Assembly (NCBI GenBank): GCA_964023275.1
Contig: OZ029929.1
Coordinates: 12,264,927 to 12,328,926 of the forward strand
Reading direction: 5' to 3'
Origin: Norana najaformis
Lineage: Eukaryota; Annelida; Clitellata; Crassiclitellata; Hormogastridae
Length of the DNA stretch: 64,000 bases
The translations under genes and the position numbers were made by a program. Of the stretch, positions 1-9,552 are shown piece after piece (position 1 is the stretch's first letter; each line of letters starts with the position of its first letter). The notes below the pieces were generated by a model that saw only the letters and a list, made by a program, of their open reading frames with translations, made no database searches and was not told where the DNA came from.

Positions 1-1427
1 TCGACATGCAACTCCTTTCCTTTCACGCTAGAATGAATTCCAGTTTAAATTGTCTTCCTGTGTTCATCGATTCTTTGCATGTCTACTTAAGCCATTTAAG
101 AACGCAAGACACATTTATCGTAGGTGCAACATAGTACCGAGCCCTACAAATAGAAAAGTTGCTGACAATTTATCGTGTAAATGTTTTATTAATAGAATAC
201 TGTATGCATATTAAGTGTTCTTATGTTCTTAAATACTTCTAGACCGATGTGCGATTAGCGGTATTTTAATAATGAATATATACTTACTTACTTACTAACT
301 TACTTACAGATAAATGATAAGATTATATTTTTAGGTAATAATACATTCAGAGTTTGAACTTAATACCAAATCAATTCAAAAACTGGGAGAGTCCCCACAA
401 AGTTTCTACAATATCCATAGATATCTATATAATAATAGCGTTAAACGCAAGAGTGCAAGGTCAGCATAGCTGGGCATGATCGAGTAAACCATTAGCTGAA
501 TCAGCGCATATAGTTCATACAGCATACATTATCGAGGACACGCAGACAGAATATCTAGCAATTAAATGATTCGGCTGTTAAACAGTGTTTCAAGGTTGTT
601 GTAGCCGTTGCTGAAAGTTCTCAAGATTCTAACAATTGCTTTCTTGTCCAGTAGCTAACGGGTAGCAATAAGGGAGTTTCACAGAAGAGCCTCCACCGAA
701 CTAGTGTGCAGAGCACCTGAGGCGAAGAGGCTTGTTTAGAATAATTGACTACGCTTTCAGGTAACATTCGTTACCTGGGTGTGAAATTGGTGCCAAGCCT
801 TGTTATAACAAATGACTGCCTGCACACTATCACTGGTAAAGGAACACCCTGTATTGTGTAATCCTGTCATCCCTTAGAATTACTTAATAGACATTTTCTG
901 CAATAATTTCTCGAACTTCGCCGCGATTTCTCCGTATTGTATCTGTACTTCTGTGTCTAAGGTTGGCCAACAGATAAACAGATAAAATAACTTGTTGCCA
1001 CGACTATATAGACACTTCTCATGCTTGCATTTATTTAACAGCTGGTTGAAGGATTTACGAATGAAGAACAATCACAAACTCAATAATCCAACAGCAGGAT
1101 ATCGCCTTTAAATTGGCTCAAATGGCTTGTTTCTGTGGACAGATACCGATCCAGCTATTAACCGTTCTCACTGTACTTGCTAAGCCGCTACCTCTGTTTG
1201 ACGTATCATTGAAAGCTCGATTCCTTCAGGTTACTGTAAAGAAATCCTAAATGACGGGCTTAAGAATTTTTATAAACTGTTATTTAAGTGTTTCATGATA
1301 TAAAAATTATAAAAGCTATGGTCTCAGCAAAACCTTGTATGGCTATAAATATCGATCTACAAAATGGTAGCCATCTTTTGACCAACTCGACTGGTATATT
1401 GCCTTCCAAAAGATAACAAATTGCAAA

Positions 1428-1520
1428 ACATCGCCACTGCCTCTGGTCGGGTGATGCCAGTCCGAGAGGCCTGGATCAAAGAAGAGGGCGACACTAATCA
1501 CAGCGTCGTTAAACAGAAAC
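1428..1520 (+). repeat. Interspersed SINE-like fragment, copy 1
   Basis: A segment of about 90 bases beginning near CATCGCCACTGCCTCTGG and running through GGGTGATGCCAGTCC to a GAGGGCG run. It recurs in unit B at about 13390-13480 by duplication, and independently at 46036-46120 with a fuller head (GGCGATAGCTCGGCCACTGC). Three copies in unrelated flanks identify a dispersed element; the family is not recognised. Confidence 0.55.
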
Positions 1521-2204
1521 TATCCATTATCGCCAGGTTTAATTCTAACATAGACACGATGGAAGATCCACATTAACAATGGGAAATATCATAAAAACTA
1601 GGGGCAATGTAAGGTCGACGGCAACGGCCCTGAGAGCCGTAAGATGTCGATAAACAATGGCAACTACTACTATTACTCCGAACTCGGCGTCTTAAGAAAA
1701 GAAACCACGCAATATACAAATTGCAGTTTAGTTCCTTGTTCTCTGATAGATAAAATATACAAATTGCAACCTAGTTTAGTATCCTGCCATCCGAAAGATA
1801 AAAAGGGGCATCCTTAAGACAAAATTGCCTGATAGTTTAGTTCCTTGTTCCCTGAAAGATAAAACATTTAATCCTAGTTTCGTATCTTGTCCTCTCAGGA
1901 CAAAATTGCTTCCTAGTTCAAGTCCTTTTTCTACATTAGTTATATAGTCCATTCCAGATATAACTGAACGTTCACGAAAGTAAAGACGAAAACAACACTT
2001 TCCTGTTATAAGAAACCATGACAGTTTATGACGAAAACTGTATGAAATGCCTGGCCCAAGATTCCTCAATGTTTGACTTAGCTTAGACATATCGCTGGTA
2101 GGATCTGTTATAGGAATCTGAACTTACCCTGCGTATACTGAAGTTCTTACTTAGTTCTTCAAACGGTTGGAACTGCATGTTTTGCTTAACTTTCCATAAA
2201 GAAA

Positions 2205-2310
2205 TTGAAACTATTGTGACGTCATGCCAGGAGTATAAATTATGACGGTGTGGATATTGGAACTATTGTGACGTCACGCCAGGAGTATATATAATGACGG
2301 TGTGGAATTT
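2205..2310 (+). promoter_or_regulatory. Two 52-bp repeats, each with a CRE and a TATA-like box
   Basis: The palindromic CRE core TGACGTCA occurs at 2217-2224 and again at 2269-2276, each followed about 10 bases later by TATAAAT or TATATATAA. The repeat unit is 52 bases. Unit B keeps both CREs (14177-14184 and 14229-14236), but its second repeat stops right after the second CRE. The CRE core is the classical ATF/CREB site. Its use as a promoter, for instance of the transposase-like gene that follows, is inference. Confidence 0.45.
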
Positions 2311-2356
2311 TACGATAATTAATAAGGCTTTTGATACCCGCTGCAGCTGTTAGCCT
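2282..2356 (+). repeat. 75-bp direct repeat, left copy, flanking the transposase-like pseudogene
   Basis: The sequence from CAGGAGTATATATAATGACG to CAGCTGTTAGCCTA recurs nearly identically at 4655-4733. The two copies bracket the transposase-like pseudogene. The right copy encodes the last 14 or so residues and stop of that open frame, so the left copy may be the 3' remnant of a second element or part of a composite terminal repeat. Confidence 0.75.
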
Positions 2357-2962
2357 ACACTGGCCAACAGAAAAATTTTTTTTTCTTGTTGCCTTCGGTT
2401 TTAGACCTGTTCTTGGGGTAATTTTGGGCGCTGATTCAGAAAATGTCATTGGATTGAGTGCATCAGGTCTAGTTTCTGAGATATCGTCGATTTTGTAAAG
2501 AAAACCCAGTCCACTCTTTAAACGATGTCTTTGGCAAAACTAAAATGTCATAATAAGCTTTATTTATGGCTAATTATAATTCTTGCTGATTCATATAATG
2601 CCTACATCCTTATAATGTAAAATCAGCATATCTTGCCGCGTGCTGAGATATTGCTGATTCAACGAAATAACTATTCCGTAGCCTACAGCTTACTCAGCAC
2701 TAAATTCATGGCCTCATTTAGAATTTATTTGTGCTTATACAGCGTTTCATGGTTTCGAACTATGTAAATAGATTATGCTGAAGTCAGCATTTATAGCCTA
2801 TATAAACCGCCTCCTGAAAGCTAGAGCAGCCGCAGTCGTCTTAGGGCATATTAAGAGTTGGTCGCAAGAACAATCTGTGAATGTGAGCATTAAATAACTA
2901 CATGTTCTTACTATTTCTTAGGTTAGTCATTTAATTCCTCAGATGCGAACATCCTTAAGGTT

Positions 2963-4698
2963 ATGGCTACTTCCAGACGGAGCTGCATTAACCATCCAGA
3001 CATAATCTGCTACATTTGTGGGGAATACACACTAAAAGCAAACAGGAAACCGATTTCTGAGTTTGTAAAAAGAGCATATGTAGGTTATTTTGGTGTCAAA
3101 CTTGGAGATCAAGATAAGCAATGGGCTCCTCATACAGTATGCAAAACTTGTATTGAAAAATTGCGCCACTAGACAATTGGAAAGAGAAGCTGCCTGAAAT
3201 TTGGTGTACCGATGGTTTGGAGGGAACAGACAAACCACTTCGACGACTGTTACTTTTGCATGGTTATATCATAGGCATCAATCGAAATAATCGTCACAAG
3301 TTGTCTTACCCTGATATACCTTCAGCCAGGAGACCTGTTCCGCATTCGGATATTGTACCAGTTCCACCTTTTCGCGAACTACCTCAGCTCTCAGACGATG
3401 ACACTTGCATGTCCAATATCGGACAAGATGACGAAAGTGAAGAAAGTGGGGGCAGTGACAGTGATTTCCAATCAACTTCACACAGTGAACGTTTTGACCA
3501 AAAAGAGTTGAGTGATCTGATCAGGGACTTAAATCTTTCCAAAGAGTCCTCTGAATTGCTTGCGTCCAGACTAAAGGAAAAGAATGCACTTCAGCCTGGA
3601 ACGAAAATTACAATTTATAGAAACAGAGAAAAGGATTTGCTGCCATTCTTTACCGAAGACAACAACCTAGTATTCTGTAATGACATCAGCAACTTATTGA
3701 AGAAAATTGGTCTGTCGGATTACAGCCCATATGAGTGGCGTCTTTTTATCGACAGTTCAAAACGTAGTCTGAAATGTGTGCTTTTAAATAACGGCAACAA
3801 ATTTGGTTCTATTCCAATCGGTCACTCCACCAGGATGAAAGAAGAGTACAATGCCATCTCTTTAGTACTGGAAAAGATAAAATACAAAGAACATCAATGG
3901 GTAATTTGTGTAGACTTGAAGATGGTAAATTTCCTCCTTGGTCAACAAAGTGGCTACACAAAGTATCCCTGCTTTTTGTGTCTTTGGGACAGTAGAGCCA
4001 AGCATGAACATTGGACAAGAAAAGATTGGCCTTCGAGGAAAGACATGGTGGTTGGAGCTCAAAATGTAATCAAGGAATCTTTGGTGGCACGAGATAGGAT
4101 CATACTGCCACCACTACATATAAAGCTAGGCCTGATGAAACAATTTGTCAGGGCTTTGAATAAAGAAGGTTCATGCTTCGAATACATAGTACACAAGTTA
4201 CCAGGAATTACAATGGAAAAATTGAAGGCTGGAATCTTCGATGGTCCACAGATCAGGCAACTTATGAATGACCCACTTTTCATACCATCAATGAATGAAA
4301 TCGAATCTTGTGCCTGGTCTTCCTTTGTTCTTGTAACTAAAAATTTTCTTGGCAACAAGAAGGCAGACAATTATGCACAACTAGTAGAGGATATGCTTCT
4401 TCATTTCAACAAGCTTGGCTGCAACATGAGCATTAAAGTCCATTATCTCCACAGTCACTTAGATCGCTTTCCAGAGAATCTTGGTGACTTCAGCGAAGAG
4501 CAAGGTGAAAGATTTCACCAAGACATCAAAACAATGGAAAATCGATATCAAGGAAGATGGGATGCACACATGATGGCAGACTATTGCTGGAATATTATGC
4601 GCGATTGTTCCGGCAGATGCCACACTCGGAAATCGTACAAAAGGAGCTTCTTCCAGGAGTATATATATAATGACGGTGTGGAATTTTACGATAATTAA
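2963..4698 (+). pseudogene. Transposase-like gene, broken by a stop and a frameshift
   Basis: Two frames together give one protein of about 570 residues. The first frame, from an ATG at 2963, has Cys pairs typical of zinc binding (CYICG and CKTC) and ends in a TAG at 3170-3172. Coding sense continues in the same frame past that stop (VPMVWRE, DDCYFC) to about 3262, then shifts to the frame that runs to 4698. That last part has blocks I associate with a dispersed animal gene family of transposon type: IDSSKRSLKCVLL, IPIGHST, VDLKMVNFLLGQQ, YPCFLC, GIFDGPQIRQL and EEQGERFHQD. The D and E in VDLKM and EEQGE could be DDE-type catalytic residues (inference). The locus is absent from the matching site in unit B, and its last residues lie in the flanking 75-bp repeat. 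The assignment to a named transposon superfamily is open. Confidence 0.7.
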
Positions 4699-4733
4699 TA
4701 AGGCTTTTGATACCCGCTGCAGCTGTTAGCCTA
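4655..4733 (+). repeat. 75-bp direct repeat, right copy
   Basis: Near-identical partner of 2282-2356, differing by one extra TA. It contains the stop codon of the transposase-like frame (4696-4698). Unique sequence follows to about 4954, where homology with unit B resumes at GAATTGTAATTG. Confidence 0.75.
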
Positions 4734-6018
4734 TCAATCACATTTGTAATTGTAATCGCAGATTTGCCTACTGCCTCTTTAAGATAAACTGATCAAGGCC
4801 GCTGTCTGCGTTAGCCAAAATGCAATTAGAACTGAAGTTTTATCTTGAGCTTTGCTTTGCTCAGTATAATCAGGTTTTGCTCTGTAATGTACAACTCTAT
4901 TCATCCTACTCGGTTCTATCCTACACGCCGAATGTAACAATGTACATATGTATGAATTGTAATTGCAATTAATTAGTGACTTGTACCGCGCCGGTGTCTA
5001 ATGCACAAGGCATGTATGATGGCGAGTGTATATTCAAAACTGAAGTTCATTTTCTTCTAGAAATCTACCCTGACCCATCAGGTCCACCGCATTCCCAATC
5101 CTCTCAAGATTTCTGTCTCCAAAACACACCCACCATAACGGCTTCTGTGTCACCTTCCCGCTCGGCAACGGGATCATATTCTTAATGGGTTTTTGATTTG
5201 ACGTAGCGCTCGTGAATGAGCCAGTGTCCTGCTCTTAGTTTTTAAGTAGCGTTTTTGAAATTCTCTACAACAATTTCTGCTCAGTAGCGGCCATCGACTG
5301 ATCTCCGAGTATCATTTCACTGGCGCTAAAGAAATTCTCAGATTACATTAGACAGACTCAGACCTGACATCGTCGGATAACCGACAAGACGATACCGAAT
5401 ACATAACTGTGTCGCCAAAAGTACTCATCAAGAAAGCATAAATGGAGAAGTACCTGTTCTTGACCCAATATCTTACATCTGCTTCCGCCTTATGTTTCTT
5501 CTTAAAACAGTAGCTTAAAACATTATTTATCAGTAAGATGTACGGATCACACGATAGAAAAACATTAAGAGGACCAAACGAGTCGATCTGTAGTGGCGAA
5601 TACAGACTTTTACAACAGGTAAAGTAAGCATGATCGTACTGAAGGTTTAGTAAGCTGAAAATTTTTACGACCTTTTCAAACCTCACACTTACGAGAACTC
5701 CTTTAGTTTCCAAGTTTTATCATCTTTTGTGCAAGACCAAGAAGTATCCAACTAGCATTCTGGGATATATATACATACATAGATACATATATACAATCCA
5801 ATACAATACAAAACATACGAACATACATACATAGACCTACATACATACAAACATACATACATGCGTACAATCCAATCCAATACAATACATTCGAACATAC
5901 ATATATCCATAGATACACACATACATAAGTACATGCATATTATATTCATGTATGCATACATACATGCTTAAATAGACATACGCAAGCACAATTATATCGA
6001 TACATGCAACAACTCAAT
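4734..6018. other. Gene-free stretch with repeats
   Basis: Contains a tail typical of the local CR1-like elements (about 4970-5345, with the phrase GCGCTCGTGAATGAGCC near 5206) and CATA/CATG microsatellite (5765-5990). A 121-codon minus-strand frame at 5348-5713 is not preserved in unit B, where about 0.5 kb is inserted, so I do not call it a gene. Confidence 0.5.
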
Positions 6019-6165
6019 CTACAAATGAAAGGCATCAAGCATCTTATGCGGAACTGGTATTGTATAATCGAATGCGCCAAAATCACTTCGTTTTGCTATT
6101 TCAACATAGTCGAACATGTGTTGTTCAATTACAAATTTATGAACTGTCGCTTCATTTGCCTCGAA
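6019..6165 (-). CDS. Candidate last exon (cytoplasmic tail) of the unit A membrane protein
   Basis: Minus-strand frame of 48 codons and a TAG (6019-6021). It is preceded by an AG (ACTAG) whose phase, 0, fits the end of the exon at 7077-7158. The peptide contains HMFDYVEIAKRSDFGAF and ends DAFHL. Unit B keeps the same frame (16118-16240) but stops nine codons earlier. The acceptor has a poor pyrimidine tract, and an open frame this short could arise by chance, so this is only a candidate. If real it gives a short tail with a DYVEI tyrosine motif. Confidence 0.33.
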   Translation of the reverse strand, partial: FEANEATVHKFVIEQHMFDYVEIAKRSDFGAFDYTIPVPHKMLDAFHL

Positions 6166-6379
6166 CTAGTTGCATCGGTTCAAAGTGACTATTTCTCTTT
6201 GAACTACTACTGGCCATACATGAGAAGCGATGTTCACGCAGTCTTATGGTCGAGTTGTTTCGTCGACAGATGTCACTGAGATCCAGGAATGCGCCGAATT
6301 TGTCCCTTCCGTTCCGTGAGCGTTGAATGGACCGTCTGCATATGAAGGTTCCTCGATGACAAGCTAATAAACAATTAAA

Positions 6380-6870
6380 ATGACATCTGTGCTGTTTCGT
6401 GTTTCACCACTACGCCGAACTACACCACACACTACACTACACAGTTACACAATCTCTGTTCCAAGCTCAATCGTCATACCAACAAATACTGCACTCGATC
6501 TATGGACGCTAAGACTCTTCTTGTGCCTCGTACCACAACAGTGTTGGGTTCTAGAACGTCCTCGATTGCTGGTCCACGGTTTTGGAATTCGCTGATATTT
6601 TCGATTCGATCTCTCAGTTCTGCGATGTCATTCATTAAGACTCGTCTAGACTTAATACTCATCTGTTTCAACTTGCTTACCAGCCGTAGCCTAGCTTCTG
6701 GTTTCTCTGATCTATCGAAATCCAACCCAGCTTCTCGAATGGAATATGATTTTGATTATGAATTCACTCGAAGCGACCATCGATTGATGTCTTGGGCATT
6801 ACGACAGCGGCGCCATAAAAGTCATTAAATTGGATTTTATTTAGATTAGAATAGATTAATAAAGAATACA
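6380..6870 (+). mobile_element. CR1-like LINE, 3' remnant (unit A)
   Basis: The plus-strand frame reads LLVPRTTTVLGSRTS then GPRFWNSL and FIKTRLD. This is the C-terminal signature of CR1/L2-type non-LTR reverse transcriptases: a stretch of basic residues, a W-N-S-L box and a following F-K-x-x-L-K helix. It is followed by a 3' tail and AATAAAG near 6860. The copy is duplicated with the segment at 16455-16945. Upstream RT domains are missing, so this is a 5'-truncated copy. Confidence 0.7.
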
Positions 6871-7076
6871 TGTGATTCAACTCTACATACATTTTCTCTT
6901 TGCCTTAGATCAGTCAGGTTGCCATGGATAAGTGTGCTGTGTATGGTCCCAAAATGGCGTTATGTATATTCTTTCGTAAATACATGCATTTAGACGCATA
7001 CATACATACACAAATACATGCATACATACATACATACAGATACCTACATGTACAGGTACATACATAAATGTCTTAC

Positions 7077-7158
7077 CATGTCTTGCTTAAGAACTATATA
7101 AGCTCTCTTGTTTCTCTTTCGCCATTCGGCTGCTTGCTTCCTGCATGCTTTCGCTACT
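7077..7158 (-). CDS. Juxtamembrane exon of the unit A membrane protein
   Basis: An 82-base exon with acceptor TTCTTTTAACGCAG and donor GTAAGA. Entered in phase 2 it joins the preceding exon to give I-V-A-K-A-C-R-K-Q followed by EWRKRNKRAYIVLKQDM, a strongly basic segment directly after the transmembrane helix, as expected on the cytoplasmic side of a type I protein. The exon ends in phase 0. Unit B has the same exon (17151-17232) with intact splice sites and frame and one amino-acid change (A to I). Confidence 0.72.
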
Positions 7159-7632
7159 CTGCGTTAAAAGAAATAGTTAGATTAAGACAAAAGAAATGAG
7201 ACAGTCGTGGCATTGAACCAGCTTTGCCCAAAACTTTGTCAGCTATCCATAATTATCAATAAAAACTGTGTTATTCATGAACACCTATCATTGAAAATAT
7301 ATTCGTGACGATAATTACTGCCAGTTTTGAAATCATTTACATTCAGATGCATTGCATAACAAAACAACCATTTTACACCTGTAATTACCAACATCGAGGC
7401 ACAAATTCGTCAGGTCATAAGCGGTCAGAATAGGTCAGTTCACAAGCTATATGAACACGTGATTCGTAAGCCTACGCTTGAACAATCCAGTGTCAGTCAA
7501 TTCCTTCTGGTCCACAGGTGGAGAGTTCCTAGTGGACCATAATACTTCAATCATTATTCTAAGATTATAAGATGAAGATTAACTGCAGTAACTCAACTTA
7601 GAAGCCCCTAGGACTGAATATTTCGTACTTAC

Positions 7633-7711
7633 ATCAGGGCTACAATCAACACCACGACCAATGAGACGAGGATCGCGAATTTCACCAGATTGTCGTGAAT
7701 GATCTGTACGT
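7633..7711 (-). CDS. Transmembrane exon of the unit A membrane protein
   Basis: A 79-base exon between acceptor TTTTGTCTACCTCAG and the consensus donor GTAAGT. It accepts phase 1, which is exactly the phase at which the large exon ends at 9553. The peptide VQIIHDNLVKFAILVSLVVV continues as LIVAL: a single hydrophobic helix of about 17-20 residues. Between the units this exon shows one silent and one conservative change (V to M) with both splice sites kept, which argues for coding function. Confidence 0.75.
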
Positions 7712-8550
7712 CTGAGGTAGACAAAACAAGCTGTTCATATAGTGATTCGGTTTCAGTTCTGCAGCACAGAATTATATTTAACTACGTCAACTACTTGCTT
7801 ACCCACCGTAACCTGGTTTCTGGTTTCTCTGACCCATCGGAATTCGACCCGGCATCTCCAACAGTATATGATTTTTGACTGCGATTTTGACTTGAAGGGA
7901 CCATCGATTGAAACCTTCAGCATTATGATAACGGCACTATAGAAGTCATTACATTAGACTAGATTAGGTTAGACTATCAGCCAGTCGCCTGTCTGATTAC
8001 CAACTTGGAACATAGCTTTAAAAGCAGCTTTCAGTAACAGCAAACATTCAGCGATGGACAAGGTCGCAGATCGACGAGAACATTATAAGCATGTTTCTGA
8101 TACTGAACGCTACTGACTTACATACTTACATACCAATCGCTCACAAGATCAACTTCCCCAACAGCGCCGTCGACGTCGATATGGACCACATATAGATACC
8201 AAATAGAAGCCATATGGTCCACTAATGAGCATTCCATATGGATTGCAGATGGGTTAACTTCTACATGGCATCCATATGGTGTAGACGTTCTGATTAAATA
8301 TGTAAAGCCATATGTAAATATGTCTTATATACTAGGCACAGTAGGTACTAGGGTCTACGACGACCTTAAAACGGCCCTGTGTAAAGCAAAAGTAAGGTTC
8401 CCCATATCCCACAAGTGAGACTTAGCAAAGGCGCTCATTTCCCAGTGCATCGCAGGACTTACCGTTTACTTCCCAGCTTACACTAAATTATACCGCTTCG
8501 TGACAGAAGCACGTGTGCGCAAACAACTTGCACAGGGCCGTTACAAGGAG

Positions 8551-9018
8551 TCAAACCCTCAACCGCATGACCACCGTGCCGCCCATTGTTGCCTTACTTG
8601 CAATTTTAGTTGTAACTTCTTCAGAAGCGACTTCACCGCGAGGATCTTGTAAAGTTTTCGGAGCTGAATCCATTCTAACTGTTCTCCTTTCTGTAGCTCC
8701 TTCATTATCCACTCTCTTGTAGCCCACGGGGGTTACTCTTCGTGCAAACGCTTCTTCCTCGGTTTTTGCTCTTACTGTCGCGTTTGCTCTTGCCTTTATA
8801 TAGGCTTCTGGCGTTAATGATCTCTTCTTTACTTTGGCAGCCTTGGCTTGGTTCGGTGAGCTAAGAAAGCTGTCCAGAGACTTTAATTCGTCAGCCTTTA
8901 GAGACTGGTATTCCGTCAAAGCATTCGATGGCTGGTTAAAAAAACCTTCAAATCTCCCGTCATGCAATACGTAGGTCCAGTCTTTGCCTTTCCTCACAGC
9001 TTTATAGGCCGAAAGGAT
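8551..9018 (-). pseudogene. 3' fragment of the tandem membrane-protein gene (local duplication)
   Basis: This piece repeats the last 156 or so codons of the neighbouring gene at 9506-9970 (QPSNALTEYQSLKADE and onward), including the splice donor. It breaks off abruptly at 9018, after which the sequence is 3'-flanking DNA of the next copy. The open frame continues into that flank to 9138, but those residues are non-homologous. There is no signal peptide, repeats or first half of the domain. Local base choices (AGGCCGAAAGGAT at the break) match the unit B gene better than the adjacent unit A gene. Confidence 0.85.
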
Positions 9019-9324
9019 ACTTACATACCAATCGCTCACAAGATTAACTTCCCCAACAGCGCCGTCGACGTCGATATGGACCACATATGGATACCATATG
9101 GATACCACATAGAAGCCAGATGGTCCACTAATGCGCATTCCATATGGATTGCAGATGGGTTAACTTCTACATGGCATCCATATGGTGTAGACATTCTGAT
9201 TAAATATGTAAAGCCAACAATATATATACTATATACTAGGCACAGTAGGTACTAGGGTCTACGACGACCTTAAAACGGCCCTGTGTAAAGAAAAAGTAAG
9301 GTACCCCACAAGTGACACTTAGCG

Positions 9325-9545
9325 AAGGCGCTCATTTCCTTTTCTTTAGGCCCTTAAAACCGGCAATGGAGGAATCCCAAGGTATTGGACACGAGTCCAG
9401 TGCATCGCAGGACTTGCCGTTTACTTCCCAGCTTACACTAAATTATACCGCTTCGTGACAGAGGCACGTGTGCGCAACAACTTCACACAAGGCCGTTACA
9501 AGGAGTCAAACCCTCAACCGCATGACCACCGTGCCGCCCATTGTT
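9325..9545 (-). mobile_element. tRNA-derived SINE just inside the intron after the large exon (unit A)
   Basis: On the minus strand, immediately after the splice donor, the sequence has an A-box-like GGTGGTCATGCGG, a B-box-like GGTTTGACTCC, then a body ending near a CTTGGGATTC run. The same body occurs inverted in SELENON introns (about 29266-29420 and 30540-30730), and at 8430-8590 and 18505-18665. Reading through the donor translates the A-box region as MGGTVVMRLRV followed by TGA; that TGA overlaps the B box. Confidence 0.7.
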
Positions 9546-9552
9546 GCCTTAC

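Noticed and set aside
880..1071. 63-codon minus-strand frame, partly kept in unit B (12817-13035)
   Set aside because: The frame diverges after about 45 codons in unit B and the possible acceptor (CCTTAG) is lost there. It could be a decayed exon, but support is too weak.
3217..4698. Treating the 493-codon frame as an intact gene
   Set aside because: It has no ATG at its start, and the zinc-binding N-terminal part lies upstream in another frame, so the locus is broken.
5348..5713. 121-codon minus-strand frame
   Set aside because: Interrupted by insertion and sequence changes in unit B; no splice sites or recognisable motifs.
8551..9138. 195-codon frame as a complete third paralogue
   Set aside because: Residues before position 9018 (minus-strand sense) are flank sequence; there is no signal peptide or first half of the domain.
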